The notes below the pieces were generated by a model, which was given only the letters and a program-made list of their open reading frames with translations, was not told the origin of the DNA and ran no database searches. Of a DNA stretch of 14,721 bases, positions 6,234-12,606 are shown piece after piece. The stretch lies in NCBI GenBank assembly GCA_022865685.1, contig JALHUB010000130.1, forward strand, positions 1 through 14,721. Direction: 5' to 3'. Source of the stretch: Dehalococcoidia bacterium. GTDB lineage: Bacteria > Chloroflexota > Dehalococcoidia > DSTF01 > JALHUB01. Numbering within the stretch: position 1 is the stretch's first letter; each line of letters opens with the position of its first letter. The translations under genes and the position numbers were made by a program.

Positions 6234-8318
6234 TCAAGTGCTCGCCGGCACACCCTCGCCCTCGCCGGCCGTGGCGGGCTTCACCGTCGGCGCCGTGCCG
6301 ATCGCCGCATCCAGCAGCTCCGCGACGTCCATGGCGCGCATGCGCTTCTCTTCGTCGGGCTCCAGCGCCGGAATGCCATCCTCGAACATCTGGATGCAGA
6401 ACGGACAGGCCGTCGCCACGATCTGGGCGCCGGTCGCCATGGCCTCCTCCGTCCGCGCGTGGTTGATGTGCCGCCCCCTGCTCTCCTCCACCCACATGTG
6501 GCCGCCGCCGGCGCCGCAGCAGAACGTCGTCTTCCGGGACCGCTCCATCTCCGCGATCTTCGCCTGTGGCAGGCTCTCCAGGATACGCCTCGGCGCGCTC
6601 TCGATCTCGTTGTGACGCGCCAGGTAGCAGGAGTCGTGGTAGACGATCGTCTCCGCCAGCCCGACCTTCGGCTGCAGCTTCCCCTCTCGCAAGAGCTGGT
6701 CGAGTAGTTCCGTGTGATGCATGACCTCGAACTTACCGTCGAACTGCGGGTACTCGTTGCGCATCGTGTTGTAGCCATGCGGGCAGGCCGTGACGATCTT
6801 CTTCACGCCCTTCGACTTCATGATCTCTATTGCCTGCTGCGCCTGCATCTGGAAGAGATACTCGTTGCCCAGGCGACGCGCCGGGTCGCCGCAGCAGGGC
6901 TCTTCCTCGCCCAACACGCCGAAGCTGACACCGGCCTGCAAGAGCAGCCTGGCCAGGGCCTGCGTGATCGGCACGTTGCGCTCCGACAGCGAGCCGGAGC
7001 AGCCCACCCACAGCAGGTACTCCTGCGAGCCGTCGAAGAGGGGCACGTCGAGACCCTGCATCCAGTCGCTGCGCCCGAACTGCGTCCCCCGCCAGGGATG
7101 GCCGCGCTGCTCAATCTGCATCAGCGTCGCCTGCGCCGTCTCGGGCATGCGCGCCTCGTCCATCACCAGGTAGCGCCGCACGTCGATGATCTCCGGCACG
7201 TGCTCGATGCAGACCGGGCACCAGTACATGCAGGAGCCGCAGGTCACGCAGTCCCAGATCGACTCGAACCCCATTGTCTCCACCAGGTTCAAGTGATCTC
7301 CATTCGGCGAAGGCTTCCCCTTCATCAGAGATGCAATCGTCGGCGTTGTCGACAGCAGCGTCATGCGGCCGTGGTGCTCGATCTCTTTCGGCGATAGCTC
7401 TTTGTCCGTTAGGTAGGCCGGGCAGTTCGACTGGCAGCGGCCGCATTCGGTGCAGGTCATAAAGTCGAGCAGCGCCTTCCAGTTGAAGTCCGTCACCTTG
7501 CCGACGCCGAACGTCGCCCCTTCCTCCGCGTTCTCCATCATCGCCTCTATGTTGATCGGGCGGAGGACGCCGGAGCGTTCGCGGTTGCGGAAGAAGACGT
7601 TGAAGGCCACCGTCAGCACATGGGAATGCTTCGAGTAGGGCAGGTAGCAGAGGAACCCGAAGAGGATGATGAGGTGCGCATACCAGAAGGTGGCGTGCAG
7701 CATCCCTGTTGCGTCGTGGGACAGGTTCATGCCGGACCAGATATTCGACACGCCATACGCGACAAAGGAGAACGCCTCTTTCGATTCGCCCTCCAGGTTC
7801 AGTTCGAAGCTGTTGGCGAGGATGTCGGTCACCATCAGGAAGAAGATCAGTCCGAGGATGCGCCAGGCGTCAAGGTTGAGCGTCATTCGCGGCGGCTTGA
7901 CGAAGAAGCGCTCATAGGCGCCCATGGCGATGCCCACCATCACCAGCACGTTGAACAGGTCCATCACGGGCTTGTAGAAGTCGAAGATGCCGCCCGGGAG
8001 ATGCTCCAGGCTCAACGGATCAGCGACGCCGCTGAACAACATGTTTAAGCTGCGGATCAGCAGGACGAGGAAGCCCCAGAAGATGAGCGGGTGCAGGATC
8101 CCCGAATACCAATACTTGCGCCGGAAGAACTTCGATTGCCCGATCATCACCAGCATGAAGTCGCCGACGCGTTGCGGCAACTGGTCAAGGCACGGCGCAC
8201 CCTTCGCCTTCAGGAACGGTAGAAGCCGCGCCGCGATCGTCAGCAGGAAGAAGGCGGAGAAGCCTACGATTATGAGATAGAAGAAGATGTTGCCTGGTAA
8301 CTCGTTCGAAGGTGCCAC
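6234..8318 (-). CDS. membrane Fe-S/heme-b oxidoreductase, likely ETF:menaquinone oxidoreductase (FadF/EMO-like, HdrD/GlpC family)
   Basis: This 694-aa protein has three parts. Residues 1-250 hold several membrane helices of the NarI-like heme-b type, with histidines in helices such as YSGILHPLIFWGF and ATFWYAHLIILFGF. Next come two [4Fe-4S] ferredoxin motifs: CTECGRCQSNCP (289-300) and CVTCGSCMYWCP (357-368). The C-terminal half has two CCG domains as in HdrB/HdrD: CCGDPARR (Cys475-476) with ACPHGYN, and CCGAGGG (Cys600-601) with ACPFC. This layout is that of FadF of Bacillus and the EMO protein of Syntrophomonas, which pass electrons from EtfAB to (methyl)menaquinone. Linkage to etfBA supports the same role. 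The start is GTG at 8318, with AGAGGAGG about 6 nt upstream. The tail after the last CCG domain (about 660-694) is low-complexity. Confidence 0.9.
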   Translation of the reverse strand: MAPSNELPGNIFFYLIIVGFSAFFLLTIAARLLPFLKAKGAPCLDQLPQRVGDFMLVMIGQSKFFRRKYWYSGILHPLIFWGFLVLLIRSLNMLFSGVADPLSLEHLPGGIFDFYKPVMDLFNVLVMVGIAMGAYERFFVKPPRMTLNLDAWRILGLIFFLMVTDILANSFELNLEGESKEAFSFVAYGVSNIWSGMNLSHDATGMLHATFWYAHLIILFGFLCYLPYSKHSHVLTVAFNVFFRNRERSGVLRPINIEAMMENAEEGATFGVGKVTDFNWKALLDFMTCTECGRCQSNCPAYLTDKELSPKEIEHHGRMTLLSTTPTIASLMKGKPSPNGDHLNLVETMGFESIWDCVTCGSCMYWCPVCIEHVPEIIDVRRYLVMDEARMPETAQATLMQIEQRGHPWRGTQFGRSDWMQGLDVPLFDGSQEYLLWVGCSGSLSERNVPITQALARLLLQAGVSFGVLGEEEPCCGDPARRLGNEYLFQMQAQQAIEIMKSKGVKKIVTACPHGYNTMRNEYPQFDGKFEVMHHTELLDQLLREGKLQPKVGLAETIVYHDSCYLARHNEIESAPRRILESLPQAKIAEMERSRKTTFCCGAGGGHMWVEESRGRHINHARTEEAMATGAQIVATACPFCIQMFEDGIPALEPDEEKRMRAMDVAELLDAAIGTAPTVKPATAGEGEGVPAST

Positions 8319-8647
8319 TATACGCCTCCTCTAAGCCGCAGCACCACACCGACCCGACATGATTACGGGGGAGCAGTATGTACTAATCTTCACAGTCGAG
8401 CACATCATAACCCTACCCCCAAAATGCAAGCAACGCCCCGCCGCTCGGTTTCGTGCGGACGGTGCTCGTAGCGCCCGCTGCCGCGTCTCGGAACATGAGC
8501 GGCCGCCATCCCACCATCCCACCCTAGGAGGGTTCTCTGGGGATTGGGGGACACCCCCAAACCCTGACAGAGGGGGGATCCCCTCTGCGCTCCCCCGCTC
8601 GCCGCGAGTCCAAATGCACGGACAGAAGCGCCGCGAGCCGCTATCCC
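8319..8647. other. 329-nt intergenic region between the acyl-CoA ligase and the Fe-S oxidoreductase genes
   Basis: No convincing gene lies here. The right half holds a tandem octamer and two perfect hairpins (8507-8586). The left half, just upstream of the Fe-S gene, contains TTGCAT and TATGAT on the minus strand, but with a spacing too short (14 nt) to call a promoter. The etf genes may be read from the upstream operon, or from an unrecognised promoter here. Confidence 0.6.
8507..8586. repeat. cluster of short palindromes and a tandem octamer
   Basis: CATCCCAC occurs twice in tandem (8507-8522). A perfect hairpin TTGGGGG/CCCCCAA with a 3-nt loop follows at 8544-8560, and a second, AGAGGGG/CCCCTCT with a 4-nt loop, at 8569-8586. 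AGGGTT (8529-8534) and AACCCT (8560-8565) could form an outer stem competing with the first hairpin. The cluster lies 62 nt after the ligase stop and may stabilise or end that transcript, or be a dispersed repeat element. Confidence 0.5.
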
Positions 8648-10207
8648 CTATGTTGCACCCGAGCCGTAGGTCTTGCGCAGCTCCGTCTTCAGGACCTTCC
8701 CCAGCGGGTTCCGCGGCAGCTCTTCGACGAAGGCGACCTCTTCCGGCGCCTTGAAGCTCGCCAGCCAGCCCTTGCAGTACTGGACGACCTCGTCCTTCGT
8801 CATGCTCTCTCCTGGCCGCAGCACGATGAGCGCCATCACCCGCTCTCCCCATTCCACGTCCGGCACGCCGATGACGGCCGCCTCGGCGATCTTCGGGTGG
8901 TCCTCGAGCGCGCTCTCGATCTCGCCGGGCGATATGTTCTCGCCGCCGCGGATGATCAGGTCCTTCGTGCGGCCGGTGATGAACAGATAGCTGTCCTCGT
9001 CCAGATAGCCGACGTCGCCGGTGTGCAGCCAGCCGCCCTTGATCGCCGCCTCCGTCGCCTCCTTCTGGCCGTGATACTCGCGCATGATGCGACTGCCCGA
9101 GACGCAGATCTCGCCCTCTTTGCCCGGCGGCAGGATATTGCCGTCGCGGTCCATGATCGCGACCTCTACGTCGTCCATCGGCCGCCCGACGGAGCGCAGC
9201 CGCTGCAGTTTCTTCGCCTTCTCCTCCTCCGTCCCTTCGATGCGATGGTCCTCCGGCCCCAGGTACGTCATCGTCGACGTGCTCTCCGTCTGGCCGTAGG
9301 CGTTCATGAGGCCGCACTTGAAGACAGCGACCGCCTTGCGCACGACCTCGTAGGGCACGGGCGCTGCGCCGTAGGTGATGAGCTGCAGCGAGCTCAGGTC
9401 GTACTTATCGAAGTCCGGCTGGTCCATGATCCGCTTCAGCATCGTCGGCACGACGAAGCTGTGCGTCACGCGCTCGTTCTGCACTGCGTCCAGCCAGAGC
9501 CGCGGCTCGAACTGCGGCAGGATGACCAGCGTCCGGCCGCCCCAGATCGACGACATGATGGCGGTCAGGCCCGCGACGTGGTACACCGGCACCGACAGCA
9601 GCGTGACCTCCGGCGTCTCTTCGGGATTCGCCGGGCTCATCGTGTTGACGACGTAGACCGACAGGGTCAGGTAGGTGAGTATGACGCCCTTGGGCAGCGC
9701 CGTCGTGCCGCTGGTGTACATGAGCACCGTGGCGTCCTGCTCATCGATCTCGACGTAGACCTCGTCGTCGCTGCCGGACGCGAGCAGGTCGTCGTAGCCG
9801 GGCATACCGTCCGCCGCCCCGTCGATGCAGACGAAGTCCTTGATCTGCGGCAGCTCCGGCTTCAGCGATCCGACCAGCTCCAGGTAGCGCTTGCCGACGA
9901 AGAGCAGCGACGCGCCGGAGTCGTTCAGCATGTGGACGATCTCTTCCCGCTTCGCCCGGTAGTTCAGCGGCACGAACACGGCGCCGGTCTTGGCGCAGGC
10001 GTAGTACGTCTCCACGTACTGCGGGCTGTTCATCGCCATCACCGCGACCTTCGTCCCTCGCTCGACGCCGCGTGACTGGAGGGCGTTCGCCAGGCGGTTC
10101 ACACGCTGCGCCATGTCCAGGTAGGTGACGCGCTGCTCGCCGCACACGAGAGCGTCGCGGTCCGGCACGACCGCCGAGCTGATCTGAAGGAATTCCGCCG
10201 TATTCAA
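8648..10207 (-). CDS. AMP-forming acyl-CoA synthetase (acyl-CoA ligase)
   Basis: This 519-aa ANL-superfamily enzyme joins a carboxylic acid to CoA through an acyl-adenylate. All core motifs are present: A3 YTSGTTALPKG (164-174, with Ala where Gly is usual), A5 NAYGQTE (302-308), A7 TGDVGYLD (396-403), A8 GRTKDLIIRGGENISP (412-427), and A10 PLGKVLK with the catalytic lysine at 504. It resembles medium/long-chain or cyclohexanecarboxylate-type ligases; the substrate cannot be read from sequence. The frame is open to 10375, but that overlaps the upstream crotonase gene. TTG at 10207 (MNTAEFLQISS) gives the normal family N-terminus, has a G-run about 8 nt upstream, and leaves 35 nt after the previous stop. 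It is in the same operon as the crotonases. Confidence 0.93.
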   Translation of the reverse strand: MNTAEFLQISSAVVPDRDALVCGEQRVTYLDMAQRVNRLANALQSRGVERGTKVAVMAMNSPQYVETYYACAKTGAVFVPLNYRAKREEIVHMLNDSGASLLFVGKRYLELVGSLKPELPQIKDFVCIDGAADGMPGYDDLLASGSDDEVYVEIDEQDATVLMYTSGTTALPKGVILTYLTLSVYVVNTMSPANPEETPEVTLLSVPVYHVAGLTAIMSSIWGGRTLVILPQFEPRLWLDAVQNERVTHSFVVPTMLKRIMDQPDFDKYDLSSLQLITYGAAPVPYEVVRKAVAVFKCGLMNAYGQTESTSTMTYLGPEDHRIEGTEEEKAKKLQRLRSVGRPMDDVEVAIMDRDGNILPPGKEGEICVSGSRIMREYHGQKEATEAAIKGGWLHTGDVGYLDEDSYLFITGRTKDLIIRGGENISPGEIESALEDHPKIAEAAVIGVPDVEWGERVMALIVLRPGESMTKDEVVQYCKGWLASFKAPEEVAFVEELPRNPLGKVLKTELRKTYGSGAT

Positions 10208-10242
10208 ATCTGATATCCCCCGTCTCCGTTCGATCTTAGCCC

Positions 10243-10959
10243 TCAGGCGTTGATAAGCGACAGCCGCCGTTCCATGGCCAGCCCTTCTTCCAGCGACACC
10301 TCCAGCCCGCGTGTCACCGCCTCTTTGGCGTAGCGCAGGACGGCCGGCGACCGCGTCATCAGCTCGCGCGCCCAAGCCTCCGCCTCCTCATACAGCCGCT
10401 CGCGGGCGACGACCTTGTGCACCAGTCCCAAGCGCAGCGCCGTCACCGCGTCGATGTCGTCGCCGGTGAGGATCATTTCCATTGCTGTGCCGGTTCCGAT
10501 GGTCCGCGGCAGGAGCTGCGTCCCGCCGGCCGAAGGTATGTAGCCCAGCTTCACCTCCGGCAGGCCGAAGCGCGCATCCTCGCTGGCGACGCGCAGGTCG
10601 CAGCACATGCTCATCTCGCAGCCGGCGCCGAGGGCATAGCCGTGCATCGCGGCGATGAGCGGCTTGTCGATGTCGAGCATGAGCTGCCAGAGGTCGCGCT
10701 CGCGTCGCGCCCGCCGCGCTTCGATGTACGAGGGCGCCGTGCCAAACTCTTCGACGTCCGCGCCGGCGGAAAACGCGCGATCGCCCGCGCCCTTGACGAC
10801 GAGCACCGCCGTGTCGGGGTCGTCGCGCACCGCCTCCATCACCGTCCACAGCTCATCCCGCATCTGCGTGTTCATGGCGTTCAGGACATGCGGACGGTTC
10901 AGCGTGAGCCAGGCGATGCCCTCGCGCTTCTCGAACATGACGGTCTGGAATTCGCTCAA
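10243..10959 (-). CDS. enoyl-CoA hydratase/isomerase (crotonase family), C-terminally short
   Basis: This crotonase-fold protein of 238 aa would hydrate or isomerise enoyl-CoA. Oxyanion-hole segments are AFSAGADVEEF (62-72) and HGYALGAGCEM (106-116). Both catalytic glutamates are in place: Glu115 in GAGCEM and Glu135 in FGLPEVKLG, followed by PSAGGTQLLPR. The N-terminus (WLTLNRPHVLNAMN) is typical. The protein ends at MERRLSLINA, where family members continue for about 20 more residues (compare the EDRAEGVRAFLEKREPHFKG end of the neighbour at 11501). Only 35 nt separate the stop from the next gene, so that end is absent rather than frameshifted. The start is TTG at 10959; an ATG at 10938 is possible but would shorten the first strand. 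The palindrome at 10975-11000 lies just upstream. Confidence 0.9.
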   Translation of the reverse strand: MSEFQTVMFEKREGIAWLTLNRPHVLNAMNTQMRDELWTVMEAVRDDPDTAVLVVKGAGDRAFSAGADVEEFGTAPSYIEARRARRERDLWQLMLDIDKPLIAAMHGYALGAGCEMSMCCDLRVASEDARFGLPEVKLGYIPSAGGTQLLPRTIGTGTAMEMILTGDDIDAVTALRLGLVHKVVARERLYEEAEAWARELMTRSPAVLRYAKEAVTRGLEVSLEEGLAMERRLSLINA

Positions 10960-10974
10960 TTGACTAACAACACC

Positions 10975-11000
10975 GTAGCCGAGACTTTCCAGTCTCGGCG
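10975..11000 (+). repeat. palindromic repeat, copy 1
   Basis: GTA precedes a perfect 9-bp stem (GCCGAGACT / AGTCTCGGC) with loop TTCC, followed by G. It fills most of the gap between the stop of the 79-aa gene (11003) and the start of the crotonase gene (10959). Copy 2 is at 14121-14146 in opposite orientation and matches at 24 of 26 bases; the two differences are paired with each other in the stem. Confidence 0.75.
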
Positions 11001-11002
11001 CT

Positions 11003-11242
11003 CTACCGCCAGTCGGGCTTGCGGATCTGACTACGCTGCTTTCGCTCGACGGCCTGCGCCAGGTCGCGGTTGATCTTCTCCGTCAAGAGCCGCATGCCCT
11101 CCTTCGACGGCTGCATCTGCTGACTGCGCCAGCGGCGGATCTTCGCCCGGTCGGCGTCCGGCAGCTCCGTCTCTTCGAGGAGCCTCGTCAGCACGTACGA
11201 TGCCAGTGCCCAGGCTTCGTCGACGTCAAGTTCGATTCTCAC
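11003..11242 (-). CDS. small hypothetical protein, 79 aa, paralogue of its upstream neighbour
   Basis: The family is not known to me. The protein is short and charged, with predicted helices: DEAWALASYVLTRLLEE, then KIRRWRSQQ, then a basic C-terminus ending RKPDWR. It has no membrane segment and no cysteine. The GTG start at 11242 overlaps the TGA of the upstream gene (11239-11241) as GTGA, and GAAGGA lies about 9 nt upstream, so translation is probably coupled. Residues 1-40 align with the 86-aa neighbour: both share L-x-x-(D/N)EAW near the start and EL-x7-I(K/R)RWR(S/T) further on. The frame is open upstream to 11470, but that part is only a shadow of the neighbour. The pair sits between two crotonase genes, which suggests a role with the acyl-CoA enzymes, for example as a regulatory or scaffold subunit; this is speculative. 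Confidence 0.75.
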   Translation of the reverse strand: MRIELDVDEAWALASYVLTRLLEETELPDADRAKIRRWRSQQMQPSKEGMRLLTEKINRDLAQAVERKQRSQIRKPDWR

Positions 11243-11499
11243 GATTCCGCGTCCTTCGAAGACACGTACCAGCCCTTGCGGCGGATAAGTCGCGTCGTCC
11301 GCTCGTCGAGCACCGTGCCCAGCGCCTCGTTCATCCCGACAGTTAAGTCGCTCATCTCTGCCGTGCCTTCGGCGCGCTCCGTCCGCCAGCGCTTGATCTC
11401 GTTCTGCACCCCGGCAGACAGCTCCACGCCGTCCAGCACCTGCGAGACGACGAGCGTCATGATCGACCACGCCTCGTTCGGTTCGAGGATAACCTGCAT
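11239..11499 (-). CDS. small hypothetical protein, 86 aa, paralogue of its downstream neighbour
   Basis: Family unknown. It starts MQVILEPNEAWSIMTLVVSQ and continues with VELSAGVQNEIKRWRTERAEG, then an alpha-helical stretch and RRKGWYVSSKDAES at the end. The EAW motif and the IKRWRT segment match the 79-aa protein encoded next, so the two look like a tandem duplication. The ATG at 11499 comes one base after the stop of the crotonase gene (11501-11503) and has AAGGG about 8 nt upstream inside that gene. Its stop overlaps the next start (GTGA). The tight packing shows it is part of the same transcript as the crotonase. Confidence 0.78.
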   Translation of the reverse strand: MQVILEPNEAWSIMTLVVSQVLDGVELSAGVQNEIKRWRTERAEGTAEMSDLTVGMNEALGTVLDERTTRLIRRKGWYVSSKDAES

Positions 11500-11500
11500 G

Positions 11501-12280
11501 TCATGTGCCCTTGAAATGGGGCTCGCGCTTCTCCAGGAAGGCGCGCACGCCCTCTGCCCGGTCTTCCGTCGTCTGGAGGATGACCGTCAAGTCCGTCTCG
11601 AAGCGAAGTGCCTGCTCCAGCGGCATCTCCATACCCCGCAGCACGGCCTCCTTCGCGTAGCGCACCGCCAGCGGCCCGCGGGCGGCGATTCTCTCCGCCA
11701 GCGCCAGCGCCGCATCGTCGACGCGGCCGTCGGGGACGACCTGGCTCACCAGCCCGCAACGTAGCGCCTCCGTCGCGTCGATGACCTCGCCGAGCAGTAT
11801 CATCTGCAGCGCCTTCGCCCGTCCGACGATGCGGGGCAGCCGTTGGGTGCCGCCGGCGTTCGGCAGCAGGCCCAGCTTCACCTCCGGCAACCCGAAGCGC
11901 GCTCGCTCGCCGGCGACGCGGATGTCGCAGGCCAGCGCCAGCTCCAGACCGGCGCTCAGCGCCTCGCCACTGATGGCGGCGATGACAGGGCGGCTCAGGC
12001 GGTTGAGGAAGGAGAACGAGTCGCCGAGGATGCGCTCCCGCCGCGCGACGTCGGGCGCCGCTCCGGCTTCCAGCTCCGAGGCGTCCCAGCCGCGGCAGAA
12101 CGTTTCGCCCTCGCTGCTAAGCACGACGACGTGCGCGTCCTCGTCGTCGCTTATGGCCTCAGCGGCGGCCGCCAGCTCCGCGACCGTGGCGCCATCGAGC
12201 GTGTGCCCCTGCTCGACGCGTCGCAACCGCACGCAGGCGACGTGTCCCTTCTTCTCCAGGAGCAGGCTGCGGTAAGTCAT
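11501..12280 (-). CDS. enoyl-CoA hydratase/isomerase (crotonase family)
   Basis: This full-length crotonase-fold protein has 259 aa. Both catalytic glutamates are present: Glu113 in SAGLELALACD and Glu133 in FGLPEVKLG, followed by PNAGGTQRLPRIVG. The C-terminal part is complete (TTEDRAEGVRAFLEKREPHFKGT). The N-terminal half is less typical: the usual NRPxxxNA segment is replaced by RVEQGHTLDG, and the first oxyanion-hole segment reads TFCRGWDASEL instead of the common FSAGADLKEL form. Substrate preference may therefore differ from its neighbour. I chose the ATG at 12280 (MTYRSLLLEKKG), with GAGG 6 nt upstream; a longer frame to 12346 would run into the promoter region. It is the first gene of the leftward operon. 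Confidence 0.92.
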   Translation of the reverse strand: MTYRSLLLEKKGHVACVRLRRVEQGHTLDGATVAELAAAAEAISDDEDAHVVVLSSEGETFCRGWDASELEAGAAPDVARRERILGDSFSFLNRLSRPVIAAISGEALSAGLELALACDIRVAGERARFGLPEVKLGLLPNAGGTQRLPRIVGRAKALQMILLGEVIDATEALRCGLVSQVVPDGRVDDAALALAERIAARGPLAVRYAKEAVLRGMEMPLEQALRFETDLTVILQTTEDRAEGVRAFLEKREPHFKGT

Positions 12281-12327
12281 CGTGGGCCTCGAGAGGACGC
12301 GATGCCCTGCCATCGGAAGGCGTCGGA

Positions 12328-12356
12328 ATCGTAGCAAGCATCCCATATGGTGTCAA
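12328..12356 (-). promoter_or_regulatory. sigma70-type promoter for the acyl-CoA operon
   Basis: On the minus strand TTGACA (12356-12351), a 17-nt spacer and TACGAT (12333-12328) give a strong promoter match. Transcription would start near 12321, about 41 nt before the ATG of the crotonase gene. It probably drives at least the genes down to the acyl-CoA ligase. Confidence 0.7.
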
Positions 12357-12449
12357 CAAGCCACCAAGACCCAATAACCGACACGCTGCGGCCATCGAGA
12401 ACGTCCGTCTGTCGTCGGCGCGGAGGTCTCAGGTCATTGCGTTTTTCTG

Positions 12450-12475
12450 CACCGCGCCCTGAAGGACGCGGCATC
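12450..12475 (-). repeat. palindromic repeat of a second type, copy 1 (imperfect)
   Basis: A short palindrome, CCGCGCCCT-GA-AGGACGCGG, with one mismatched pair. Its reverse complement, including the flanking ATG and GTG bases, lines up with the palindrome at 12538-12563, so the two copies are inverted relative to each other. Confidence 0.55.
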
Positions 12476-12537
12476 AATCCGTCTCCGGCACGCGTAGCGG
12501 TCAATTGGCCCGTCAGCAACGTAGCCTATCCGCGTCC

Positions 12538-12563
12538 ATGCCGCGGCCTTTCAGGCCGCGGTG
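12538..12563 (+). repeat. palindromic repeat of a second type, copy 2 (perfect)
   Basis: A perfect hairpin with 9-bp arms CCGCGGCCT and AGGCCGCGG and a 3-nt loop lies at 12541-12561, flanked by ATG and TG. It lies about 45 nt before the CoA-transferase-like gene and could affect its expression, since it is just upstream of the putative -10. Confidence 0.6.
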
Positions 12564-12588
12564 GTGTACTCTTACTCCGCCGGCGCTG

Positions 12589-12597
12589 TGCTATATT
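12589..12597 (+). promoter_or_regulatory. possible extended -10 element for the CoA-transferase-like pair
   Basis: TGC followed by TATATT fits an extended -10 (TGnTATAAT). No good -35 lies at the right distance. The predicted start would be about 12604, only three bases before the ATG, so the mRNA would be almost leaderless. Confidence 0.35.
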
Positions 12598-12606
12598 TGG
12601 GGAGCA

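Larger units (their letters stand above)
12281..12606. other. 326-nt region between divergent operons
   Basis: This region holds the leftward promoter (12328-12356), two related palindromes in opposite orientation (12450-12475 and 12538-12563) and a possible extended -10 for the rightward genes (12589-12597). I see no gene in it. Confidence 0.65.

Noticed and set aside
8319..8430. Promoter directly upstream of the Fe-S oxidoreductase
   Set aside because: TTGCAT and TATGAT on the minus strand are only 14 nt apart and other pairs are weaker, so no promoter can be supported.
10208..10375. N-terminal extension of the acyl-CoA ligase
   Set aside because: The added residues are an out-of-frame reading of the crotonase gene and resemble no ligase; the family N-terminus begins at the TTG at 10207.
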